Assembly: GCA_027924585.1 (NCBI GenBank)
Contig: BSBM01000179.1
Location: forward strand, 12,624,501 to 12,688,500
Source of the DNA: Larix kaempferi
Lineage: Eukaryota; Streptophyta; Pinopsida; Pinales; Pinaceae
Length of the DNA stretch: 64,000 nucleotides
Reading direction: 5' to 3'
Made by a program: the position numbers and the translations under genes
The notes under the pieces: model-generated
The model's database searches: none
Seen by the model: the letters and a program-made list of their open reading frames with translations, nothing else
What the model was told of the DNA's origin: nothing
Part shown: one piece after another, positions 22,311 through 34,083 of the stretch
Numbering within the stretch: position 1 is the first letter of the stretch
Layout: every line of letters starts with the position of its first letter

Positions 22311-23851
22311 TCACTTCTTCCTCGAAGTGTCATCAATCCGAAGAACACCGAGCCTCTCTCTGAAGTACTCGAACTTCACCATGGCTAGTGGCTTAGTCAG
22401 CACATCTGCAATTTTCTCGTCCGTCACAACATATAGGAGCTTCACAGCTCCTCTCTGCACCATATCCCTAATATAGTGATATTTGATCTCTATGTGTTTT
22501 GACCTGTCATGAAACACTGGGTTCTCAGATAGCTTCACACAACTTTGGTTATCACAGAAGATACCAGTAGCATCCAATGGGAGATCAAATAACTTAGACA
22601 GTAGCTTCCATAGCCATACTGCCTCACAACTAGCTGAACAGGCTGCAACATACTCTGCCTCAACTGTACTCAGTGCTACGCAGGACTGCTTCCTGTTAAA
22701 CCAAGAGATCACACCTGATCCCATACTGAAGCAACACCCATATGTGCTCTTCCTCTCTGCAGCACTACCAGCCCAATCTGAATCAACATAACCCTGCAGG
22801 TTAAACTTTCGATTCGCTTCATACTTGAGCCCATAATCCACTGTACCCTTCAGGTACCTCAGAACATGCTTTACAGCAACTAGATGAACACTCCTCGGAT
22901 CTGTCGGGAACTGACTCAATGTGTTCACCGCAAAGCAAATATCTGTTCTCGTGTTCGTCAGGTACATCAAGGACCCAATCATCTGACGATACATAGAGAC
23001 ATCAACCGGCTCAGATGAAGCATCACATAGAAGCTTCAGATTCGATGCCATAGGTGTGTCCATGGCCTTGCAATCCATCATCCCGAATCTGTTCAGGATA
23101 TCTACTGTGTACTTCCCTTGACCAAGGAAGATCCCACCTGCACTCTGCCACACCTCCATACCTAGGAAATAATGCATCATTCCCAAATATTTCATATCGA
23201 ACTCAGTAGCAAGCTTCCTCTTAGTATCTGCAATCAATCTGTCATCTCGTGTTACAAATAAGTCATCCACATACAGGAGTATAATCACAGGATTCCCTTC
23301 CTCAACCTTGTAGTAAAGGTTGGAATCCGCTTTACTCTTGGTAAAGCCCAAACTAGATAGGAAACTATCCATCCTACCATACCAGGTTCTGGGAGCTTGT
23401 TTCAATCCATACAAGGCTTTCTTTAATCTGCACACATATGACTCCCTGTCATGTATTTCAAAACCAAGTGGCTGCTCCACATCTACTTCCTCTTCAACTA
23501 CACCATTCAAGAAAGAAGTCTTGACATCCATCTGGTGTATTTTCCATTTCATTGCTGCAGCCAGGGCAAGTACTGTTCTGATGGAAGTATACCTGGCTAC
23601 AGGTGCAAAAGTTTCTTCATAATCTATTCCCTCTTTCTGAGAGAAACCATGAGCTACGAATCTTGCCTTGAATTTCTCTACACTGCCATCTGCAGCATGC
23701 TTGATTTTGTAGATCCATTTGGAATTCACAACAGACTTCTCTTTAGGTCTTGGGACAACATACCAAACATCATTCTTCATTATTGATTGGTATTCCTCAA
23801 CCATGGCATCCTTCCATTCTTTCTTTTCCGCTGCTTCTTCATAACTGGAAG
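22311..23851 (-). pseudogene. Copia A pol, reverse transcriptase and RNase H (3' half)
   Basis: The frame is open to the stop at 22311. RT motifs, numbered from a codon at 23876: SKWIYKIKH near residue 52, HQMDVKTSFLNG 114-124, YGLKQAPRTWY 156-166, and the catalytic YVDD at 202-205. RNase H has YVDSDWAG (365), STVEAEYVA (about 404), CDNQS (441) and ADVLTKPL (490), so all key residues appear intact. The 5' continuation is at 25163-26788, beyond the solo LTR. Broken only by that insertion, this half would otherwise look functional. Confidence 0.9.
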
Positions 23852-25162
23852 TGTAATGTCCCCACCTGCTGACCACTGCGAAGCAAGGAACATACTACCA
23901 ATCGATGGGGCTCTTAATCAAAAATTTAGCCCACTCATTTCATTACAAGAAATAAGATATGAATGTGCAGATGTAGACAATCAATCATGCACAGTGGAAA
24001 CAACATCCACACAATCATTCGAATACATTCAAGATTTCAGGCATTAATAAAAGCATTTCATAAATAAATATATAGGCAGAAACACTTATCTTCGTTTCAA
24101 TTGTCCCAAGCAACTAGCTATGTCGCTGCAACGTTCCACCCAACCGTAGGCTCTTCGACAGCTTATACTGAGTCCGTCCGAAGGCCACCCCCGAGCTGGG
24201 CATGATTCTCACAAGGACAAAGGGGGCATTCCAGCTCAACCACTGCCCAATAACCATTTTTATCTCAGCCAAGCCAGAATAATGGATTACCCATCACCCA
24301 TACCCAACATACTCTTCCTTCTTACAACAAAACGACTATTGACAGGGTTACACATTTACAACAGAGGTGTTCACAAAACAGGGTCCACATTGGTTCCCCC
24401 AGCTCGTGGTTCACCCAATGAATTGTGGAATTTCGTTTTCAACCCCAGGGAGCAAAACCGATTTCTCTCCACTGGTTAGGATCCCTTCCAATGGCCTAAA
24501 CGACCCCCAGGAAGACCCAAAACGTTCTGCTCTCTTTCCCCACGGGTAACCAACACAAAAACGCCCCTTCCCAGCTAAAAGATGAAGGGAGACATAGAAA
24601 AACGAGGGAGGAAAACGCCCAGGCAGCTTGAGCTGCGTGAGAGAGCAAGGCCATGGTGAATAATCGCTTAGGCAACCATTTCGTGGCTCTATTCTTGCCC
24701 AAAAAGACCAACACGTTTTTCCATGAAGGGTGGCTTGCCCATACCCGATTTTGGACAGCCATACCTTCCCATTCCCAAGGCAATAACTTCCCCAACCAAC
24801 TCTTGGGAGAAATCAATGGTTGGGTACAAAAGTCAACATGGGTAGTTGAGGGTTTGATGGGTTTCCTCATTGACACTTGGCTTGACTCTATTGGCTCAAG
24901 GGTTTGAATGTTTTCCCTCCCAATTCCTTGTGAAATCATGCCCCCATCTCTTTGTTGCATTGCATAGCTAGTTGTGGGTATTTTTTATTAAAAATGCATA
25001 TTACATGCTATTTGAATTTCCACTGTGCATTGCTAGCACGCAAACCATATGCATCACGAAATCGATGGCGGGGCCTTGGCCTTGAGCTCCTCACCGTGAT
25101 TTCCTAACAATATTACATCATTTATAGTGTTAATGCCATGGGGCCAAACTGGGGACATTACA
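23852..25162 (-). mobile_element. Solo LTR (1311 bp), TSD GGAAG, inside Copia A pol
   Basis: The ends are TGTAATGTCCCC and GGGGACATTACA. Identical flanks GGAAG lie at 23847-23851 and 25163-25167. It interrupts the pol frame between the end of the integrase region and RT. It matches the solo LTR at 44229-45632 over most of its length. Minus orientation is suggested by a minus-strand CTATAAATGATG near 25,120-25,130 and by similarity of its minus-strand start to that of the large element's LTR. No internal region is present, consistent with LTR-LTR recombination. Confidence 0.93.
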
Positions 25163-26788
25163 GGAAGGCTCTTTGTTCATAATGTCACAGAGTAAAGCAA
25201 CATAGCTGGTATGTGATCTGGTTCTCTTCTTTGCTCTGTGCTCTTCTTCTGGAATGCCAAATCTTTCTGCATCTTGAATGAGCTCTCTAGCCCATGCAGG
25301 TTTCCTCTTGTGAGAGTTATCCTCACGGGGTGGATCTATAGGTTCTTGTGGATCTTCAAACTCAAGAACAACTTCTGGAACTGCTTTAGTCATGGTAGTG
25401 TCTTGAAATCTAGTTTCTTTAGGTTGTTCATAAACTTCGATAGGTGCCTTCCTTGATTTGATGAATGCTGAGTTTTCATCAAATGTCACATCCCTGCTGA
25501 CATCAATCTTCTTGAACCCTGGAAAGTATATTCTGTAAGCCTTCGAGCTTTCACTGTAACCCACAAAGATACCCTTCTTTCCTAAAGGATCTAGTTTAGT
25601 CCTCTTTTCCTTTGGGACATGAGTGTATACTAGACAACCAAATATTCTGAGATGGCTGACTTCAGGTTTCTTACCAGAAAAGACCTCTTCTGGTGTCTTG
25701 TTGTCCAATATCTTGTGGGGTGTTTTGTTCTGCACATATATAGCTATTCTAGATGCTTCTGCCCATAGATGCATAGGTAGATCCTGGTCATGCAGCATTG
25801 CCCTTGCTGCTTCCATGATAGTTCTGTTCTGCCTTTCTGTAACTCCATTTTGTTGAGGATTATAAGGAGCAATCAACTCCCTCTTAATCCCTGAATCACT
25901 ACAAAGCTTCTTGAAGTCACTTGAGGTGAATTCTTCACCATTATCGGATCTTAATGTTTTGATCTTCTTGTTAGTTTGATTCTCCATCAAGGTTTTGAAT
26001 TCCTTGAACTTATCAAACACCACATCTTTGTTCTTCAAGAAGTATACCCAAGTCTTCCTGGAGAAATCATCAATAAATGAGACATAGTAAACATACCCAC
26101 TAAGAGAAATGGATGACATAGGACCACATACATCTGAGTGGATGATTTCCAGGATATTTTTGGCCTTGCTTTCACTGCTTGGGAAAGCCTTCTTAATGTT
26201 CTTACCTTTTGCACATCCTTTGCAAACACCTTCATGTTTGGTCTTGATTTCAGGAAGACCTTCTACAGCCTTGCTTGCAATTGGAAGTGCCCTATAGTGC
26301 ATATGAGCAAGTCTTCTATGCCAAAGTTCACTTGGTTCCATGGATTCATGCACCATGGCATGTTCAGGTTGTCCCTTCAATTTATACAATCCTCCCTCTT
26401 GCTCTCCAATCACTACTGCATCATCTATGGTCTTTCCCTTTGGCCACATTAGGACTTGGCCATCCACAAATGCAACCCTCATACCTTTTGCATCCAATGC
26501 AGAGATGGAGAGTAAGTTCTTCTTGAGCCCACGTACATAAAGGACTTCTTTCATCTTCAAAGATTTTTCAGAATCTAGGTTGTAGGAGGCTTCACCACTT
26601 CCTTTGATTGGGTATTGATAATCATCCCCAAGTTTCACCTTATGGGGTGATTCATGTTCAGATAGATTCACAAAAGATTCCTTAAACCCAGTCATGTGTT
26701 TGGAAGTCCCACTATCAATCAACCAATCATTACAACCATGGGAGATACTACCTGTGAGAGCAGAGATTAGAACATACTCTTCTTCACT
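25163..26788 (-). pseudogene. Copia A pol, protease and integrase (5' half)
   Basis: Reading left from 26788 the frame is open down to the solo LTR. The protease active site is WLIDSGTSKHMTG (about 26,725). The integrase zinc domain has H-x4-H (WHRRLAH) and C-x2-C (VCKGCAKGK). The DDE residues are visible in HSDVCGP (about 26,134), LRSDNGEEF (about 25,945) and NGVTERQNR (about 25,837), with D to E spacing of 35 residues as usual. The [10 protein letters not shown] segment and an acidic linker follow. It is separated from gag by a single TAA at 26789-26791 in the same frame. Confidence 0.9.
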
Positions 26789-27655
26789 TTATGAGTCATC
26801 ATCACTTTCTACCCTAGCCTTCTTCTTTGGAGGTTCATCATCCTCGGCAGCATGAGCATGGAACTTTCTTTTGCTGCCCTTCTTCTTCTTGCTGAAGTTG
26901 TTGTTATTATCCCTTTTGTTCTTGGGACAATCTGAAGCAAAGTGACCCTTCTCATTGCATGTGAAGCATCTTAGATCCTTCTTATTCTTTTGATAGGATC
27001 TTTTGTAGCGAGAGTGCTCCTTATTGGGCTTGTTTCTTTTGGTGTGAGTTGCGAGAGCTTGATCTTCACCTCCCATCTTTTCCTCACGAGCTACAAGTCT
27101 AGCTTCTTCTTGAGAGCATTCCTCCCATAGTTTACTGAAAGAGATCAATTTCTTTCTTGCACAGATTCCTTGAATAAAGGAGTCACATGACCTAGTTAGG
27201 CCATTCAGAGTGGTCATAACAACTTCACCATTTTCCACTACTTCATCCACAGCTTCAAGTTGCTCCTTGATCTGAGAGACCTTGGATAAGTAATATTGAA
27301 TGGTTTCTCCATTCAACATCTTGACCCCTTTCAATCAATTCCGCAGAGTCATCTTCCGATTTATGTTCTTCCCTTCAAATAGCTTGGTCAAAGAGTCAAA
27401 CATCTCCTTGGGTGTCTTTAGAGAAGACACATGGGGTATGAGATGGTCTTTGATAGAATCAACAATGATTCTCTTTGCCTTGACCAAGTTCTTCTTCTGC
27501 AATACCTTAGCCTCTTCATCCTCTGGGATAGGGATGTCTTCTTTTATATATGAGTCCAACTCATTCTCTTCGAGGATTAACCCAATCCTATACTTCCAAG
27601 CTCGGAAGTTATCAGCCCCTTCAAGCTTATCCTCAAGCTTGGTGTGGTGAAACAT
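26789..27655 (-). pseudogene. Copia A gag (UBN2-type), two stop codons
   Basis: The likely start is the ATG at 27655 (MFHHTKLEDKLEG), since longer starts add leader sequence and Copia B starts at the equivalent place. Domain order: UBN2-like Gag with NFRAWKYRI and NRKMTLRN, then a CCHC knuckle CFTCNEKGHFASDC (about 26,975-26,935) and a basic/acidic tail. An in-frame TGA at 27335-27337 interrupts a conserved LRNQLK-type site, and TAA at 26789-26791 ends gag just before protease. Copia B has no stop at the latter point, so it is probably a mutation and not a recoding signal. Confidence 0.85.
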
Positions 27656-28217
27656 CTTAAAGAGTAATTCAAATGGAAATAGAAAATATTTAGGTCTTAC
27701 CACTTGAAATGCTGAAAACTAGATCTGGTCCCGGATTAGGGTTTGTCGAAAAAACCCTAAAAAGTCAAAATGTGAATTTCAAATTTCTGAAAGTATAGAA
27801 AGATGCGCCTTGATGAGCTGATCAGCCTGGTGCATTCAAAATTTGATATCAGCAAAGTTTTACCCTTCAGATTTGTCTTTTTGTCCTCCTGGGTTCACTA
27901 TGGAGAGCCCTAAATTAGGGTTTGAGTTTCTCGGAGATCTACCCAGCCAAAAATATCGATCCAAAGCTCTAAAATTTGATTTTTGCAAGCAGCTTCCAGC
28001 TGTGTCTTCAGATTCCAGAAATTCCTATTTTTATGGAAACCCTAATTTTTAGGGCCAAATTTGAAAATGCTCATAATTGAATTATGATTGGACAGATAGA
28101 TTCTCCTCAATGAATAGAGTCAATCTACTATACTGCTTTTCCAAAAACTGTGGAGAGAAACCCAATAAACAAGAAACTCAAGTTTCCATCACTGCAAAAT
28201 GTCTTCTTCTCAGGTTA

Positions 28218-28229
28218 GCTCTGATACCA
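28218..28229 (-). promoter_or_regulatory. Copia A primer binding site (initiator tRNA-Met)
   Basis: TGGTATCAGAGC on the minus strand, directly abutting the LTR end TTAACA. Confidence 0.93.
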
Positions 28230-28820
28230 TGTTAATTTTTTAGCATTAATTCACAATACTCTAGGATCTTCAATGAGAGAATAACATGTACAGTATATCA
28301 ATGCATAACAATCACAATAAGCATGACGAGCTTCACAAGAATCAAAAGCATGAGAGACAAGAGACACATAGTTTCCGTGGAGAAAACCCTAAGGTGAAAA
28401 ACCCCACAACTTCCTTAGAGATAGAGAGAGCAATGGCTCAACCAAAGTACAACCAAAATACACTGAGATAGTCTCCTAGTAGCAGATGATCCTCCTCTTC
28501 ACTAGTGCGCCACTTTTTGAGTGAGAGAGATATAACTTTTCGAATGATCTAAATAGAGATCTCTTAATCTCTATTTATACTAACATGTTTGCCCAGTGAC
28601 CTTATGGGGCCGACTTGTCTATCTAGATACATCCACAATATAATATATATTTCAGGGCTGACCCCACACATGGTGGTCTAATAACCCATCGACAAGTACA
28701 CACACTTGTGACACTTGTCAATCCACATGACGACACTTCCTTATAGAGGAATAACACATCTCTAATAAGGGTACAATAAATATATATGAAATACATTCCG
28801 AAGTTACATATATATCAACA
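28230..28820 (-). repeat. Copia A 5' LTR (591 bp)
   Basis: Plus-strand ends TGTTAATTTTTTAG and ATATATATCAACA. TATA box on the minus strand at 28579-28570 within the family inverted repeat. It lacks a 13-bp ACATAGATGAAAT-type segment found in the 3' LTR. Confidence 0.92.
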
Positions 28821-29455
28821 CAAAAATCCACCAAGTCAGCTACATACACCATTTTCCACTTCATTGGAATGACCAGAGACAAAATGGATAGAATTGCAAC
28901 AAAAATTTATTATCAAATTGGTTCACAGGTTCAGGGATTCATATCAGTTTTTCGTTCTTGGATAATAATTATCTCCCCTATTCTCTTGGACATACCCAAG
29001 CATGGAAAATTCTATCAGAATTCAAGCTTCTCCACCCTATTCACACAGAATGGTCACTAGTTACTTTTCCCTTGCATGCGTAAGTACATACATGCAACTT
29101 GGAACCATGTGGGCTCTCCCTCTCAACTCACTTAATCATAATTAAATAATAATTATGATTTTATAAATATATTATATATTCATTTAGATGGGATTATGGA
29201 TTAGGATAAACTTTAGGGACTTAAATATCTAACAGGGTCATAACATGGTCTCCCACCTAAGACATCTAACCCCCTTACTGTCTCTGGTGAATACACAAGT
29301 CCCCAATCTTTTCAACGTACTGCCTCATCACAACTAGTTGTGGATTTTTAGTATTAATATTTACAAAGTACAAAAAATTTAGCCTTAGAGGCATCATAGA
29401 CAATAATTACATATTGGCTTAACCAGACTAGGGGTTCCAAACCAGGGGTGTCACA

Positions 29456-29469
29456 TTCCCCCCCCCCTT
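29456..29469 (-). promoter_or_regulatory. Polypurine tract of the large element
   Basis: On the minus strand, AA followed by ten Gs and AA directly precedes the LTR start TGTGACACCCC. This marks the 3' end of the interior. Confidence 0.8.
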
Positions 29470-30460
29470 AAATTCTACACCATCCTCAGTGCTTAATGCT
29501 TATAGATATTTATACAATGCCTACATACATCACATTTTCAAAACTTTGCAAAGTTGTCCTATCATTTTAGCTTTCAAGTTGTTTCTTCAAATATGAATCA
29601 GGTTCACCAATATCTAATATACTTCATCACGTTTTTTGTTTTTGATGACAACAAAAGATTGTCCCACTCCTATTTAGATTTTAGAACAACTGCAACCATC
29701 TTCCAACATGATTTTTTCCTCTGAAATCAATTACCAAACATTGATTAGGCCAGCAAAATAAAAATCAGTCATGCCATTTACTTAAATGACCAGCAGTTTT
29801 CAAGCTTTACTCAAAATGATTTCATGCATGTCATGTTTAACTCAACATATGCATATAAATGACTCCAATCATCTTTATTTCTTTTTACAAAAATTTAACA
29901 ATTTCATCATTCATTGTTTATCTAAACAAAAATAAATACAACAATTTCAACTGTAAGATGCGTTTCAACAACTTTCTCTTTCTAGAAAGTAAATAAACAT
30001 AAGTAAAAAGAAAAGAGTGAGAGTCCCTTCTCTTAGTCTTGTCCCAATCTGGATCTCCACAACTGTGGCTTCTCTGCTCCTGGGTCTCTTTCTCTTTGAA
30101 ATGCAAATGCTCGATTTTCTTAGTATTCATCAGGGTTGGGATCCACATTATCTATTCCACACAACACCAGGAAGTTATTCCTTCCTCTAGTGCTATTTAG
30201 TGTGCATGTAAAAGGATCACCCAAACCTTGTTCTTCTTCTAGCTAAGACAGTCCATATTTGAAATATATCCATAGGACTTACAACCTGGGGTGCTCCCCA
30301 TGGTTTTCTCACATGATTATTAGATAACAAGATCATCATAAATACCAAATCATCAATCACTTTTATTATTATTATTATTATTATTAGGTTTGTTCTTTAG
30401 ACCGAGCACCTCCCTCCCCCTCTAGATTTTGTTAGTAGGTGAGGGTTTTTTATTAATTTA

Positions 30461-30673
30461 TTATATTGTGTTAACCTTTACTGCAGCACCAACTTTCAAA
30501 GTCTTATTCTCTTTCAGAGAAGTCACGCCCTCAATGCAATCATCCAAAGGAAACTCATCCTTGGCTTGCATAACTTTAATCAGAGGAATCATATCCTCAA
30601 TGCAACCGTCCAAAGGAAACTCTCCCTTGGCTTGCATAGTCTTCTTCTTCTTTAGATTTTCTCCTTTCTTCAC
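30461..30673 (-). other. Short minus-strand ORF with two 22-codon repeats (doubtful)
   Basis: A 70-codon frame on the element's sense strand, starting MKKGENLKKKKTMQAK. Two units of 66 bp (30529-30594 and 30595-30650) encode MQAK(G/D)EFPLD(G/D)CIE-type segments. The 66-bp period keeps the reading frame. I do not recognise the family; it could be a captured gene fragment or chance. Confidence 0.3.
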
Positions 30674-31401
30674 TTCTCTTCTTCAATATGCAAGAAACAA
30701 ATTGCATATATACCTGATAAACACAAAATGGCTAGCAAAGCTCATAATTATCATACATTTATCAAAATATATTATCATAAAACTAAAAACATATCATTTT
30801 ACATGATTGACTTCTCGTCACAGAAACAATGGGAATGCGTCCATTCCTTTAAGGTGTAATCAATGTTGAAAACCATGACACAACACAACATAGAGAATGC
30901 GTCCATTCCTTTCAGGTGTGTTCCATGTCGGTTGGACTTGTAGCTTAAATATTTATTCAAGGTAAAACATTTTCTGAATATGATCTCCTATGAAAATTAT
31001 TTTCAATATTAAATCAAGGTTAGGGTAAAGATATATCCCTTCTTCCTCAAGGCTTGAGCAAATTTTTAATTTCTTTACTTGTGCCACATTCTTCAATCAA
31101 ACATGATGAAGACCCTCTTGGATGACCCCTGAGAACTCTAATATTGCAATCTCTTTCTTTGCATCCAAAGTTTTCGTTCTGCAATTTCATTCTCTGCATC
31201 ACTTACAGGTAATAGCATTAGAAACATACAAATAAATCATATCAAATAACTTCAGTTAACATCCAGTAACAAGTTATAACCAACTAACAACTTTACCAGA
31301 TAACAACAGTTAACAGTTTATAATCAACTAACAACTTATCTCAGTTAGTAACATATTCTTAGTTTTAACTTTTCATAAGTTAGCATAAGCATAAAAGTAT
31401 T

Positions 31402-31777
31402 AACAATTCAGTTATAGCTCACACAACTAGGTGAACAAGAATTCAAGCATTCAGACCTACACTGAAAATGTGAGTGCACCAGTCTTATTAAGAAAAACAT
31501 TCAACAGAATTCAAACACTTACTATTGTTTCAAAGTCTCTTGCATATTTAATATTGTATTAAAAAATTCTGCAATTCATACTCAGCCATAACAATTCAGT
31601 TATATCTCACACAACTAGGTGAACAAGAATTCAAGCATTGAGACCTGCACTGAAAATGTGAGTGCACCAGTCTTATTAAGAAAAACATTCAACAAAATTC
31701 AAACACTTACTATTGTTTCAAAGTCTCTTGCATATTTAATATTGTATTGAAAAAGTCTGCAATTCATACTCAGCCAT
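31402..31777. repeat. 188-bp tandem duplication
   Basis: 31402-31589 and 31590-31777 are near-identical, both starting AACAATTCAGTTATA and ending TACTCAGCCAT, with only a handful of substitutions. This is a recent local duplication in the element's interior. Confidence 0.92.
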
Positions 31778-33429
31778 TAAACAACATTCCAATGTTGGAT
31801 CAACATAAACCATTCTTGCAGAGATGGAATTAGCTATAGACCCATCCAAATAATTTCTCTAGATGTCCAATATGACCATCTACCATCGAACTTAAACACA
31901 AACCAATCATAAGCTTCAAGTAGTCACTAAGGACTCCAACATAAGCCAAACACAAGTCACATACTATCATCAAAGACTAAGAGACAAGCCACACACAGGC
32001 CACCAACAATCACCAAAGACTCAACATGAAAAGAAAACTTTGTCAAGTAGACATACACTATTCGGCATTCAACATACCATTCGGTAATCCATACATAGAA
32101 AACCGAATAATTTAGCTAGAATACCATTATGAATGCATATACTAATATGCACTCATACTCAACAAAAGGATTATTCTAACTGGGCATAATACCATGAAAA
32201 TAATTATTTAATACGAAATTTAAAGTGAAATGCAGCGCATGGATATACAACTTATGCATTTTCCAACACCTTTCGGACCCGTTGCGTAAATCTAACATTA
32301 CTCTAAAATAGTGCACATGAGTAGTCCAGTTGTAATTAACTATGTTACTGAATCATTTACTTCAGGCAATAAATTTCCAAACTCAATAACAAATTCAACC
32401 AATCAATCACCAAATATGCATACTCATACACCTTGATCACAATTGATTAGGATGAATATCCATGATCATCCAGCTCAAGTTTTATCTCGCTACAACATGA
32501 CATAATCGAAACAAGCATCAACATGGTTAACATACTCATGCATCAACATGCTCTAAGAATACAAAATACACACACCAACTGGCTATCAACCTTTCAAGCA
32601 TTTTAACTAAATTATCATTGAAAATCATTTGACATGTCCCCATCCCTACTACCAGTTGGATACTTGAGGGAACATAGGTGTACGAGAAATACAAACAATG
32701 CTCATAAAAATTAAGACTAGGCCAACTTGCCCAAACAAGCAAAATCAATAAGCCTTTTTATAAATTTAAATGCAATTACCAAGCAATTAATATGACCCCA
32801 TAGGTTATCCAACCTATGCATACCAAACTGGTCTAATCTATCCATCTATGAAGACATATAAATACAAGAGACACATGCTACGCAACATGTCAAGGGATTG
32901 GCTACAACCAGATTCATGCCAAATGGCGCAATTCCTTTCCCTGGTTTCCTTCTAGAAACACAATAGTACACACCATTGTTTCTAGTGCTCAAGAATTCCA
33001 TTTGGGTCGGTGCATACACCATTCACCATTATCTCTGGTTTTTACAACATCAGCCAACATCCACCAAAAAACAATTAATTATTTCAAGAACATGGTTACA
33101 AGAACAACCAAAGACAATTTACAAAATACTGACCATACACAATAATCACAGGTCACAATGGAATTTAACCAAGGAACAAAGAGGTAAATTTCCCTCACCA
33201 TGAACAACCCAGGACAAGGGTCCACCCAAAGACTCCATGCAACAACCAAGTCCAATAGTCATTGCCATATGGTTAATCATAAACATACAACATCAAGCAA
33301 CAATTTCTCACTTGAGAAAATTAACTTGCCAGTTATAGAATAGCTCTAGAGCTTCACACTCTTGAGGAGACAAAAATATTATAGTTGCAATTAAATTTCC
33401 GTCATACAGTTACATGCACAAACACGAAC

Positions 33430-33458
33430 CATTATATCTATATCTATATCTATATCTA

Positions 33459-33489
<31 letters not shown>

Positions 33490-33505
33490 ATATATATATA
33501 TATAA
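33430..33505. repeat. Compound microsatellite (TATATC)n(TATC)n(TA)n
   Basis: ATATCT repeats pass into eight or so ATCT units, then into TA repeats ending near 33,505. Confidence 0.95.
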
Positions 33506-34083
33506 TTTAAATAAGTTGAGAATGTACATAACATTCCCGCAAGGTGCCAAACTCATGTTTGGTCTCTACCTGCAAAAGCTTCCTTCCTAATTTCAATACT
33601 CAAAAATTATATTTCTATCTAGAAACAAAATACATAAATGTTCTTAATCTTCAAGTTTTTTTTCTTGAAGTTCTCAGATTATTCAAACATCGTGACTTAC
33701 CAAGATTAACCACATGGAAACTAAGTTGATCCATGTTTTACTTTGCAAGATAACCATACAAGGTTATGTGAAATTATAAATCACGACAGATCATGGGTCT
33801 GAGTATACCTCATAGAGAAAGAATGAGTAGAAAATATGAATTACAGTAAAAATGAGCTGCAATTAATCATGCATGATAACTCATATAGGAACAAAATAAG
33901 AGACACTGCTGCACTGACAACCGACGTTGCGACGTGGAGGACTCCATTTCTCGTAAACGACGCCATTGGTGTTGGGTTTTGTGACTTGTTTCGAAGGCAG
34001 GTTAAACCTTGATCCGGTTTTTACCATTTTTCACTGTCCCTTCTTTCCTCTGTTAGGTTTTACTGTGATTCTGCTTCCCTTCG

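Larger units (their letters stand above)
20255..28820 (-). mobile_element. Ty1/Copia retrotransposon, family A, near-complete, with nested solo LTR
   Basis: LTRs 20255-20858 and 28230-28820, PBS 28218-28229, gag-pol on the minus strand, PPT 20859-20870. It is flanked by CAGAA (20250-20254) and CAAAA (28821-28825), a 5-bp target duplication with one change. The undisrupted sister sequence at about 43,655 reads CTAGAAATCCACC, which confirms the site. Without the 1311-bp solo LTR at 23852-25162 the element is about 7.25 kb. By eye its two LTRs differ at roughly two dozen bases plus a 13-bp indel. Confidence 0.93.
17702..29455 (-). repeat. 3' LTR of the large element, interrupted by Copia A
   Basis: Segments 17702-20254 and 28821-29455 together match 41250-44228 plus 45633-45691. 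Outer end TGTCACACTAG, inner end GGGGTGTCACA. The Copia insertion point is confirmed by the uninterrupted counterpart near 43,650-43,670. This LTR also carries a local minisatellite expansion (18569-18735) missing from the other LTR. Confidence 0.88.
29470..33886 (-). other. Interior of the large element, 3' part, no gag-pol
   Basis: 4.4 kb with no recognisable protein domain on either strand. It contains a TTA microsatellite (30362-30386), a 66-bp repeat inside a short minus-strand ORF, two copies of GAATGCGTCCATTCCTTT (near 30,833 and 30,896), a 188-bp tandem duplication, and a TATC/TA microsatellite. A block at about 32,910-33,030 (TTCATGCCAAATGGCGCAAT onward) resembles part of the element's own LTR (about 43,570-43,690), so some of the interior may derive from an LTR of the same or a related family. 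Confidence 0.55.

Noticed and set aside
24496-24960. 154-codon minus-strand ORF in a solo LTR
   Set aside because: The related LTR copy has the frame broken; similarity is what DNA homology alone gives, with no sign of protein selection.
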